A stretch of 64,000 nt of DNA from Apophysomyces variabilis. Taxonomy: Eukaryota > Mucoromycota > Mucoromycetes > Mucorales > Mucoraceae. The position numbers were made by a program, and so were the translations under genes. Shown piece by piece: positions 21,741 to 32,664 of this stretch; positions within the stretch are counted from its first letter, which is position 1; each line of letters starts with the position of its first letter. Under the pieces are notes generated by a model that saw only the letters and a program-made list of their open reading frames with translations, ran no database searches and was not told the DNA's origin. The DNA lies in assembly GCA_002749535.1 (NCBI GenBank), contig MZZL01000403.1, positions 124,001-188,000 of the forward strand. Direction: 5' to 3'.

Positions 21741-23949
21741 TGACATGAGACAGCCCTCATGTCCCCCACACGCCACCCCCCGCACCAGCGCGCCGCACTT
21801 GCCCTTGCGCGCCACCTCGAGCCACCCGGCTCCAGTCACACACCCAACCACAAGACTTGAAAATTATTATTGCCCTAGTCCTCGCGATCTTTATTAATAT
21901 CGAAGAATCAATTGGAACCAGGACAATAATAAAACTTAACATTCACTATTGGTCCTCAGGATCTTTATTATTAACGGGATCAGAGGACGAAAACGAAGTA
22001 AAAAAAAAAGGGGGGAGGGGGAAATGAAGACTAAACTATTGACTAAACTAAAACCTAAACTATAATCTCGGCCAAAAGGCCTTAGAGAGAATAAGCAAAG
22101 AGAAAATTAACTTCACTTTACTTTGATCTCGGCCCAAAACGGCCTTAATGTTACGAAGAAAGCGAAAAAGAAGCAGGAAATCATGTTCTTTTATACTTTT
22201 TGCTCTGTGACTGGCAAGTCGAATGGACTTTCGATTATCTCTCTTGTTCTTGAGCAATTTACTCAGATAGGCCGAATGGCGCAAGTGCTCATTGGCATTC
22301 TAATAAAATCAATTTTCAACTGAGCAACTGAGCAATTTACTGCAGTAAGGGCCGATAGAGTCGGTAGCAAGAAGTAATGTTAGCGTTATATGAAAACATC
22401 AATAAGAAGATTTGAAAAAAAAATCTAGTATACTACAGACATAACTGTTTTTGGTTTTGAAGAGAATTTGCATGGAATTACAAAACATGGGGAGTGAATG
22501 AGGTACATGCATTTATGCGGTCATGATGGACGAATGTCCAGTCTAATCAAAAACAGATCGAACATAGATTAGCATAGATCCAAGCTGCATTTCTGGCCTG
22601 TATGTGCTGTACTTTCTTCTTGTTAAAGAAGAAAAAAGAAAGCAACTCAAATGAGTCTGTTTATGCAATATGGAATGCATCCTCGTCTAATGAAAGTCGA
22701 AGTGCTAAATGTTGTGTAAAAGCAATTTTTAGCATCGATCTGCGTAAAGACAAAACAGAAACAGAAAAATAATGGACTACGTCACTTTGGTTCCTGGAAA
22801 GCATGCATAAACGCGTCGCTTTATGCATACTGAAACTTAAAACCATAGGCACCAGTAACGCGGCAACCATATACAATACGTAGCACTGTCCATCAAGTTT
22901 TAATAGCCTTTACCTACTCCCGTCTCTTTTAAAAATCATAGAAAAAAATGCTAATTTTTTATGTGTTCTGTACATTTTGGCTTAAAGTCAGGCACTGCGT
23001 TGGTCAATTGCGAAACAGCAACAAGTCGCATTTCGGTCATTTCATGCGGTTCATTTGCCATGATTAGCTCCACAAGGCGCATTTGCACATGAGAAGCATA
23101 ACATGCCGTTTCGCAGTATCTTTACAAAAGGTCTTTATCTACGAAATCCATTTTATTCTATTTTCAAGCTGGCCTTTTCTCTTCTTTTGACGTTTGCACT
23201 ATATGTCGTACCATGGAGGGCTGCATAAACCTTGCGCGCGCTGTTATTACAACGAGCCAATCATATGGCAGGATAACATCGATGCAGTAGAAGTAAGCAA
23301 ACCAGATGCCCATTTACATCTTTAATCAATTTAAAACGTCCGTTATAAAGCATTGATGTATTATTGATATTTATCGTTCATGCACCACATGAAAAGAAGA
23401 AAGCAATAGGGCTAAAGCAGTGGTTAAAGATGCAGCATTTTGACTTGCAATTAGCACTCCATTTCCGTTTCATTTGGCCATCACGCATTATCGTAAACAA
23501 AGTATTCATTCAACAGTACATGCTCATAAAAGTATACAGAACATAGGAAGCATGGCGCACAAACACAACAGTTAAAACTTATGTGCGATCCCAACTAGTC
23601 GCAACTGTTTATGCTGGTTACGCTTGCGAATGGGGGAAGTCGCCGTCACGGATGACTGTGCGTAATGAAGCCCTGGATTAGGAAATATGCAGTTCCTGTA
23701 TGAAAACACACTTTGTGCTGTACTGTTGTTGGAAACGGTATCGTTTTCTAGAAAGCAGATCACAAGCATAAGTGAAGTTTCGTATTTCGGCTTATAAGTA
23801 ACTCTATTTTAGGTAGGCATGGAACCAAGAACAATTTGACATTGGCAACCTACAAAACAAACTTCATTAAGCTGATTACGAGTATACACAAGAGACGGTT
23901 ACAGCCAACCTTTGAATCATAAACGTTTTGAATTTTGAAGGTTCCACCA

Positions 23950-24430
23950 AGAATTGCATTTTCTTTTATGAGGCTGGATTTAACTGGAAAACTTTTGTCG
24001 TTTGTTTAAAGTTACACCAGTAAAAAGCAACTGTTCGGACCGGAAAGGGCGTTTCTATCGCAATGTTAGGAGCTATATCTGAGATTAAAGTGATAGATAG
24101 TTCAATGAGAAAACCTGAGACACTTTCCACGTCTAAAAAAGAGGAAGCTCAATGGGAGAGATGGAAACAAGGTGAACAGCCGGGTTGGTCCATGAACTGA
24201 ACATTATTTATCATACATTTGAAACATAATGGATATCTTGGATAAAAACAAATATCAAACATCGTTATACAGTGATTTATTATGTACCAATACATACTCC
24301 AGCAGTGATTGGTGAGCTAATTGAGAGGAGAGGCTATAGTTGTCTATATTTACCTCCGTATTCTTCACTTTTCAATGCCATTGAAGAGTTTTGGTCAAAG
24401 TTGAAAACTGGTATTATAAAAACGCACTAA
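23950..24430 (+). pseudogene. Broken Tc1/mariner-like (DDE) transposase remnant, left arm
   Basis: Pieces of a DDE transposase are readable in order: an EAGFN segment (FYEAGFNW, where the usual catalytic Asp before EAGFN is replaced), then a LGAIS segment (GVSIAMLGAIS), then a continuous C-terminal stretch. That stretch holds PIHTP, LIERRGYSCLYLPPYSS and FNAIEEFWSKLKTGI, matching the last catalytic block (PPYSPxLNPIExxW) of the Tc1/IS630 superfamily. Frame changes and stops separate the pieces and the DNAPIH motif is disrupted, so it is inactive. The 5' DNA-binding part was not found. Confidence 0.8.
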
Positions 24431-24494
24431 GAGCAGATGATCGAGTAAATAAACTAACGAGGTCAGACTGCCAAGCCTGGATCGACACGATATC

Positions 24495-24749
24495 TCATGT
24501 TTTCCACGCTGCAAAAATAACGAGCAAGGTCTCTAAATACGAGTTGCCGTAAGCAAAATCTTTCATAGTTGAGCTGCCTTTTTGCTCCATTTGCACACTG
24601 GTTTCTCCTTTCAATTTGTGTTCGTGATAAGCCTTTTCTTGTTCAAAAAATTTTTGCATGGCGACATTCCCATGTGGATGGGATGCATTCACATCATCAT
24701 TATATACTTGTGAAACACAAAGCTGGATGACAGATATAGTGCCCTGCAA
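24495..24749 (-). CDS. Unassigned exon-like open frame, left arm copy
   Basis: An open frame of about 84 codons begins just after a TTTTGCAG acceptor-like site and includes NDDVNASHPHGNVAMQKFFE, then a Lys/Glu-rich stretch. It has no ATG at its beginning, so it may be an internal or terminal exon, or part of a mobile element. It is identical to 29450-29704 on the other arm. No family recognised. Confidence 0.25.
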   Translation of the reverse strand: MQGTISVIQLCVSQVYNDDVNASHPHGNVAMQKFFEQEKAYHEHKLKGETSVQMEQKGSSTMKDFAYGNSYLETLLVIFAAWKT

Positions 24750-25334
24750 AAGAATTTAACCGCATTATCTCTTCAATCACCCCAGCTGCGTGAAATTTAT
24801 TACACAGTTATGCCTGAACAGGAGTATAAGCAAACGAACTTTTTCACACGTCAAACTCAAGATCTCTATCATCGTCGTTGCTGCTCCTATCGTCCTTATG
24901 GTATATGTATATTAAAAAGGGATAGATAGAATCCTTTGAGACTGTTGGATATCTTTATTTCATTCAACTTGTCTGCCTATTTATAATTATCTGATCTTAT
25001 GCAGGATTTGTAATTAGTGGACGTTCTTCTTGGCGATAGGTGTATGATTTAGCTTAAGTGTAATAACTGCGGTAGAGCAGTGTCACCTTGTCTTCATCCT
25101 CGGTGATGGTTCTCTGATTTAGAGAAGAGGTGCAGTTGGTGTTCCAAACTAGAGAAGTTCACCTGTAGATGGAAACACGTTAATTCCGGTCATCCTCTTC
25201 ATGGAACACAAGTACTAGGAAGTCACACTACGACAGCGACGTATACCACAGTCCTCATACGTTATCGATATACGACGCCTTTTAGTTGGCGTGAAAAACA
25301 CATTTGATGAAACGGTGGAATCATCCATGCTCGT

Positions 25335-26843
25335 TCATGTAATTGGTACAAGCTGTGGCAAGAATTCTTCGTCTTGCTTTTTCAATATGGCTGGTACAAT
25401 AAATTCTCTTAACCGTTCATGATGGTTCTTCCAAACATATGGAGCGTTCAGGTTCGGTTCGAAGTCATTCAATTTCTCTAAACTTTGGGGGATTTTCAAG
25501 TTGCAAAAGTGGCCCGCGATATATGCATCATTCATTTTCTTCATGTAAAACATATACCCAAGAGGTCTTGGCGATTACATGAGTTTATATTACTGTTATT
25601 TATGGAGAAATTACCTGTCCAGTCCATTCCCAGCGTGCAAATCTCGCCACGGTTGTGATCATCGATAGAATTATTAAGTTAACTTTTGAGAATTGCCTTG
25701 TTCATGCGCATATTCTTACTCTGCTGTTTTAATGCTGAGTTAAGAGGGACATTCTTCTTTTTTCATTCGTTGGTACCAAGCTCGATTCCACTGGTTCCGA
25801 TTATAACATCGATCCGTATCCCGTAAACATTAATTGCTTTTTTCCCGTCAATGAACCGGGCGTTCTGAATGCAGATTGCTTTCGACACTTTGCTTATTTT
25901 TTCTCCACTAACAAGCGTATGTTAGACCATCGTTATATCAACCATCTTCGAATTACACTTACTCTTCAATTTCAAACACAGTATCCTTCAGGATTATATC
26001 TAATAATTGCGCAAACTGACGATGGTAGGTAATTTCGCTAGCATTGTTACTACTCTTGCCAACTCGTTCATTGCTGCCATTGTCGTCATAATTGTTCGCA
26101 ATATTTCTCATAATATCCAAGAATTCACTACGGGATAGAAAAGCTGCGCACGTCGCATGGAAGTCGCATGTCTACAAGATGCAACTTTTCTGAGATTTTT
26201 GCGACATTTGATTACTCGAAGTAGGCTATATCTGTACGTCTTATATGCGATTTATACGATCCATGCGACTTATGAGACCTTTTTGTCTTACAGTGCTTGA
26301 ATTAGTTCCCTAATCGGTGCCGTAGGATTCAAGTAGCTGCAACTTTTTTCGGCAAGTCGCAACCGCCAACTTCTTTCCCTTAATTTTTTTTGCGCTCATC
26401 TTTACCTTCCTTCAAAGAGAGAATTAACAGTCAATTGGTTTGATTTTGCCAATTATGCAAAATCTCCTTTTACCTCCAGTATTTCGTACAAAACCTTTGT
26501 GGAGGCTTCTTTCAACCCCTCTGCGTGGACGGCTTTAGTTATTGAAATAGCATTCCATAAATCGTTAGCTTGGAGGTGTTGTCGAAAAATCTTATTCACT
26601 GAACAATGACACAATCAACTATTCTTGATAGCGATAACCTACACTATAATCAGATCGGATGCATAGCTTATACAATATTTCATAATTCACGGCATTTAAA
26701 TTTGCGTCTAAGTCAAGGTTGGAGGACAATAACAAAGCCACTATTTTATCCATGTGCTCTCCTGTGGATTGCGGTTGAAACGAGTTGACAAAGGATTGCA
26801 GCTCTGCGATATATTTCATGTAGTAGGTCTTGCTTAACTGCAA
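25335..26843 (-). pseudogene. Decayed coding region of an unidentified family
   Basis: On the minus strand a long protein-like reading can be followed with interruptions: TYYMKYIAELQSFVNSFQPQ near 26800, then KAICIQNARFIDGKKAINV, GTSGIELGTNE followed by TGA, KNMRMNKAILKS followed by TAA, EICTLGMDWTG, and finally an open 72-codon stretch with YIAGHFCNLKIPQSLEKLND. In-frame stops sit in otherwise coding-like sequence, which indicates a pseudogene. The style resembles large repeated families of unknown function in mucoralean fungi, but I cannot name it. Its last codons cross the inner boundary of the left arm. Confidence 0.5.
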
Positions 26844-28844
26844 AAACAGATCTTAAACATGCTATTACTCGCGAGTCATCATCAATTTTTTCAAACTTAC
26901 TACTTTAGAAGCTTCTCGAAATACTGCTTCACGAAACGTCGAAGGGTCCGATGACACTGAACTCGGCGTGCTCAGTTTTTCATCAGCTGCTCTTTTCCGG
27001 CTGGTATCTTCCTGAAGATAAAGCAACTGCTCCACATCGTCTTCTACTTATACTTCATAAGCACATGTTAGTGAAATATCAGACACAGATATGCTTTACA
27101 TTGCGCTTTATGGATACTCTGATGGTTGTGATTTCCGATTTGAACGTTATTATTATTATTATTGGCGACGGAGATATTAAAGGTAGGAGCGGGGCTAATT
27201 CTTGATATCTCCGCTATATCCCGCATTTGCTTGTCATTCAACCAAAGTGCAACTGCTGTTATAACCATGCAGTTCCTCTCTAATGCAGTGTAAACTTACT
27301 TGTTGCTTTTTTCCAACTGGCCGACGTACTTCTTCGGCTGCTCTTCTAAAGACTGTCGCCACAGTCGTTCCAGATCCGTATGTTGGTCGTTATATACTGT
27401 TTTCAGACCACGTTTCTTACTCTTCTCAGTTTCGTGATGAGTTTGTCTGAGGTAATGTACAAATCCCGTTCGTGTGGGGCAGTCGATCTGAAGTAAGATA
27501 AATCTGTCTTTCGAAAAGCTTCTATAAAAAGTTGACGTCTTTAAAGATAATTCTGCTGTGTCATCAAGGTTCTCCGCGCAAAATTTGCTAGTTTGAGCCG
27601 CCCCAGCTTTCTTATGGATGTCACCTAAGCCTGTAGTACTACTATATTTTGTAGTAGTACAGTTCTTATGGTCAGTTCGTATCTAGTTAACTGCAGTACT
27701 AGTATTAAAGCTGCTTCAAGGTCAAGCTTTATGTGATCTATTATACTCAAGGTGAGTTGAAATAGAGTCATCCGACATTATGTGCGCGCACTATATACAT
27801 ATCCAGCTACAGTTACGAAACTGATAGGAGTTTTATTTTTGTGCGAGCCGTTGTACTCTTTTTTTGATGTCTCTTTAATATAGCAGCGCAGTCTTTTCTC
27901 TTATACCATTTATTTAAGGTTATATTCAACTGTTTATCTTCGTTGAACAGACGATAAACCACAATCACAGTGTTGTTTGTCTCGCATGAAGGTACTGCTT
28001 GACGACACTGGCTTGCTTCATTGTATTGTCAATCTTGATGATTTTGTCCTCGATCGAGCAAATGCTCCAGAAGTGCTTTCCTGCAGGCTTGCTCGAAACG
28101 AGCCATCCAACCAGAGTGTAAATGCGCTTCTCGATGGTATTCAGCTGAGGGTAAGAGACCTGTGCTGTTACAGTTCGATCCTGTCTAATTCTGCGATCGA
28201 TAGAACCTATTAAAATGACAACTGAGAAAAGTGTTTTGAATTCAATCATTGTTAAGGTTGTAGAGTGTATTACAGAAGAGATAATCGCACAGGAACACCG
28301 GTCCTCCGGAACTGTAGTACTACTATACTTGGAAATACCACAGAAAAGTAGAGCAGTGCTGAGATCCGGACACCCACGTCAGTCCTACAGGTTTAGGAGA
28401 CAGCCCTTTCTTATCAATTTCGCTGGCATGAATGACGCAGGCATGCTAGCTTACTTGGATATGGTGTACTGGTTCAAGTACAAGATCCTTCCAGTAAGAA
28501 AGATTCACCAGCAAAAAAAGCGACTTGACCGAAAGGTGACCCCGGTTTAACAAGACCGAAGGACTTCGTAAGGCTTGTTAACTCCTGTCGCGAACAACTC
28601 TGTGAGCTTGGGGGCTATCCTACGCCTTCACACCTGCCTTCACATGCGTGGTAGTGGCACTTATCCACTGTTGCCATGTGACTTGGCCGCGATCAGATTA
28701 CTTCTGCATTTGTCTTCTTCTATTGTTATGGTCTTTAAGTATGGGACAAGTTGAATTTAAGTATGGAAGAGTTAAAAGAGAGATATAATCTTACCAATCT
28801 TAAGCATAGGACATAGCAAATTGGTTCTTGATCGATTTTGGCGT
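25355..28844. other. Spacer between the inverted-repeat arms (3,490 bp)
   Basis: Unique sequence between the arms. The left half holds a decayed minus-strand coding region (see 25335-26843); a short ATT repeat lies near 27143. The right half has short open frames of no known family (for example 28215-28550, plus) and a repeated 16-nt motif. No intact recognisable gene is present. Confidence 0.7.
27632..27660. repeat. Short hairpin and dispersed 16-nt motif in spacer
   Basis: GTACTACTATA and TGTAGTAGTAC form a near-perfect short inverted repeat. The motif CTGTAGTACTACTATA occurs here (27631) and again at about 28312. Confidence 0.6.
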
Positions 28845-29449
28845 AGCTTGTACCAATTACATGAACGAGCATGGATGATTCCACCGTTTCATCAAATGTG
28901 TTTTTCACGCCAACTAAAAGGCGTCGTATATCGATAACGTATGAGGACTGTGGTATACGTCGCTGTCGTAGTGTGACTTCCTAGTACTTGTGTTCCATGA
29001 AGAGGATGACCGGAATTAACGTGTTTCCATCTACAGGTGAACTTCTCTAGTTTGGAACACCAACTGCACCTCTTCTCTAAATCAGAGAACCATCACCGAG
29101 GATGAAGACAAGGTGACACTGCTCTACCGCAGTTATTACACTTAAGCTAAATCATACACCTATCGCCAAGAAGAACGTCCACTAATTACAAATCCTGCAT
29201 AAGATCAGATAATTATAAATAGGCAGACAAGTTGAATGAAATAAAGATATCCAACAGTCTCAAAGGATTCTATCTATCCCTTTTTAATATACATATACCA
29301 TAAGGACGATAGGAGCAGCAACGACGATGATAGAGATCTTGAGTTTGACGTGTGAAAAAGTTCGTTTGCTTATACTCCTGTTCAGGCATAACTGTGTAAT
29401 AAATTTCACGCAGCTGGGGTGATTGAAGAGATAATGCGGTTAAATTCTT

Positions 29450-29704
29450 TTGCAGGGCACTATATCTGTCATCCAGCTTTGTGTTTCACAAGTATATAAT
29501 GATGATGTGAATGCATCCCATCCACATGGGAATGTCGCCATGCAAAAATTTTTTGAACAAGAAAAGGCTTATCACGAACACAAATTGAAAGGAGAAACCA
29601 GTGTGCAAATGGAGCAAAAAGGCAGCTCAACTATGAAAGATTTTGCTTACGGCAACTCGTATTTAGAGACCTTGCTCGTTATTTTTGCAGCGTGGAAAAC
29701 ATGA
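29450..29704 (+). CDS. Unassigned exon-like open frame, right arm copy
   Basis: Exact mirror of the frame at 24495-24749, opened by TTTTGCAG and closed by TGA. Read as plus strand here it would be an 84-codon exon without its own ATG. Confidence 0.25.
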   Translation: MQGTISVIQLCVSQVYNDDVNASHPHGNVAMQKFFEQEKAYHEHKLKGETSVQMEQKGSSTMKDFAYGNSYLETLLVIFAAWKT

Positions 29705-29768
29705 GATATCGTGTCGATCCAGGCTTGGCAGTCTGACCTCGTTAGTTTATTTACTCGATCATCTGCTC

Positions 29769-30249
29769 TTAGTGCGTTTTTATAATACCAGTTTTCAACT
29801 TTGACCAAAACTCTTCAATGGCATTGAAAAGTGAAGAATACGGAGGTAAATATAGACAACTATAGCCTCTCCTCTCAATTAGCTCACCAATCACTGCTGG
29901 AGTATGTATTGGTACATAATAAATCACTGTATAACGATGTTTGATATTTGTTTTTATCCAAGATATCCATTATGTTTCAAATGTATGATAAATAATGTTC
30001 AGTTCATGGACCAACCCGGCTGTTCACCTTGTTTCCATCTCTCCCATTGAGCTTCCTCTTTTTTAGACGTGGAAAGTGTCTCAGGTTTTCTCATTGAACT
30101 ATCTATCACTTTAATCTCAGATATAGCTCCTAACATTGCGATAGAAACGCCCTTTCCGGTCCGAACAGTTGCTTTTTACTGGTGTAACTTTAAACAAACG
30201 ACAAAAGTTTTCCAGTTAAATCCAGCCTCATAAAAGAAAATGCAATTCT
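29769..30249 (-). pseudogene. Broken Tc1/mariner-like transposase remnant, right arm
   Basis: Mirror copy of the left-arm remnant at 23950-24430, with the same disrupted catalytic segments and the same stops. Confidence 0.8.
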
Positions 30250-32458
30250 TGGTGGAACCTTCAAAATTCAAAACGTTTATGATTCAAAGGTTGGCTGTAA
30301 CCGTCTCTTGTGTATACTCGTAATCAGCTTAATGAAGTTTGTTTTGTAGGTTGCCAATGTCAAATTGTTCTTGGTTCCATGCCTACCTAAAATAGAGTTA
30401 CTTATAAGCCGAAATACGAAACTTCACTTATGCTTGTGATCTGCTTTCTAGAAAACGATACCGTTTCCAACAACAGTACAGCACAAAGTGTGTTTTCATA
30501 CAGGAACTGCATATTTCCTAATCCAGGGCTTCATTACGCACAGTCATCCGTGACGGCGACTTCCCCCATTCGCAAGCGTAACCAGCATAAACAGTTGCGA
30601 CTAGTTGGGATCGCACATAAGTTTTAACTGTTGTGTTTGTGCGCCATGCTTCCTATGTTCTGTATACTTTTATGAGCATGTACTGTTGAATGAATACTTT
30701 GTTTACGATAATGCGTGATGGCCAAATGAAACGGAAATGGAGTGCTAATTGCAAGTCAAAATGCTGCATCTTTAACCACTGCTTTAGCCCTATTGCTTTC
30801 TTCTTTTCATGTGGTGCATGAACGATAAATATCAATAATACATCAATGCTTTATAACGGACGTTTTAAATTGATTAAAGATGTAAATGGGCATCTGGTTT
30901 GCTTACTTCTACTGCATCGATGTTATCCTGCCATATGATTGGCTCGTTGTAATAACAGCGCGCGCAAGGTTTATGCAGCCCTCCATGGTACGACATATAG
31001 TGCAAACGTCAAAAGAAGAGAAAAGGCCAGCTTGAAAATAGAATAAAATGGATTTCGTAGATAAAGACCTTTTGTAAAGATACTGCGAAACGGCATGTTA
31101 TGCTTCTCATGTGCAAATGCGCCTTGTGGAGCTAATCATGGCAAATGAACCGCATGAAATGACCGAAATGCGACTTGTTGCTGTTTCGCAATTGACCAAC
31201 GCAGTGCCTGACTTTAAGCCAAAATGTACAGAACACATAAAAAATTAGCATTTTTTTCTATGATTTTTAAAAGAGACGGGAGTAGGTAAAGGCTATTAAA
31301 ACTTGATGGACAGTGCTACGTATTGTATATGGTTGCCGCGTTACTGGTGCCTATGGTTTTAAGTTTCAGTATGCATAAAGCGACGCGTTTATGCATGCTT
31401 TCCAGGAACCAAAGTGACGTAGTCCATTATTTTTCTGTTTCTGTTTTGTCTTTACGCAGATCGATGCTAAAAATTGCTTTTACACAACATTTAGCACTTC
31501 GACTTTCATTAGACGAGGATGCATTCCATATTGCATAAACAGACTCATTTGAGTTGCTTTCTTTTTTCTTCTTTAACAAGAAGAAAGTACAGCACATACA
31601 GGCCAGAAATGCAGCTTGGATCTATGCTAATCTATGTTCGATCTGTTTTTGATTAGACTGGACATTCGTCCATCATGACCGCATAAATGCATGTACCTCA
31701 TTCACTCCCCATGTTTTGTAATTCCATGCAAATTCTCTTCAAAACCAAAAACAGTTATGTCTGTAGTATACTAGATTTTTTTTTCAAATCTTCTTATTGA
31801 TGTTTTCATATAACGCTAACATTACTTCTTGCTACCGACTCTATCGGCCCTTACTGCAGTAAATTGCTCAGTTGCTCAGTTGAAAATTGATTTTATTAGA
31901 ATGCCAATGAGCACTTGCGCCATTCGGCCTATCTGAGTAAATTGCTCAAGAACAAGAGAGATAATCGAAAGTCCATTCGACTTGCCAGTCACAGAGCAAA
32001 AAGTATAAAAGAACATGATTTCCTGCTTCTTTTTCGCTTTCTTCGTAACATTAAGGCCGTTTTGGGCCGAGATCAAAGTAAAGTGAAGTTAATTTTCTCT
32101 TTGCTTATTCTCTCTAAGGCCTTTTGGCCGAGATTATAGTTTAGGTTTTAGTTTAGTCAATAGTTTAGTCTTCATTTCCCCCTCCCCCCTTTTTTTTTTA
32201 CTTCGTTTTCGTCCTCTGATCCCGTTAATAATAAAGATCCTGAGGACCAATAGTGAATGTTAAGTTTTATTATTGTCCTGGTTCCAATTGATTCTTCGAT
32301 ATTAATAAAGATCGCGAGGACTAGGGCAATAATAATTTTCAAGTCTTGTGGTTGGGTGTGTGACTGGAGCCGGGTGGCTCGAGGTGGCGCGCAAGGGCAA
32401 GTGCGGCGCGCTGGTGCGGGGGGTGGCGTGTGGGGGACATGAGGGCTGTCTCATGTCA

Positions 32459-32629
32459 GTGCCATGCCGAACTGCACCAGGTCCATGTACATGGCCGCAC
32501 TTCGCCCATTCGCCGTGCATGGCGAACTGCACCACCTCGATGCTCCGATTCACAAAAAACATGGGGAACTGCACCACCTCGATGTACCGATTTTAAGGCC
32601 ATGACGAACTGCATCACCTCGATGTTCGG
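32459..32629 (-). repeat. Tandem degenerate motif copies in right arm
   Basis: Mirror of the four imperfect CATCGAGGTGGTGCAGTTC-type units found in the left arm. Confidence 0.75.
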
Positions 32630-32664
32630 GATGAAGTACGTGGGAAACCATCGTTCGTCACCAT

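Larger units (their letters stand above)
21535..25354 (+). repeat. Left arm of giant inverted repeat (about 3,820 bp)
   Basis: The arm pairs base for base, without gaps, with the reverse complement of 28845-32664 (paired positions sum to 54199). All open frames above 60 codons within it recur identically on the opposite strand of the right arm, and every nucleotide stretch compared was identical. The exact match ends outward at 21535 and inward at 25354. It contains, from outside in, tandem degenerate motif copies, a GC-rich block near 21700-21840, a poly-A/poly-G run (about 22001-22021), an AT-rich body, a broken Tc1/mariner-like transposase and an unassigned exon-like frame. Confidence 0.95.
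28845..32664 (-). repeat. Right arm of giant inverted repeat (about 3,820 bp)
   Basis: Reverse-complement copy of 21535-25354 with no difference found in the segments compared. The exact match ends inward at 28845 and outward at 32664. Five further bases just outside (TTGTC against TTGTT, read outside-in) match with one mismatch, after which the flanks are unrelated. Confidence 0.95.

Noticed and set aside
21533..21942. Several overlapping open frames on both strands in the GC-rich part of the left arm (and mirrors at 32257-32666)
   Set aside because: They arise from tandem motif copies and GC-rich sequence; frames exist on both strands at once and show no protein-like motif.
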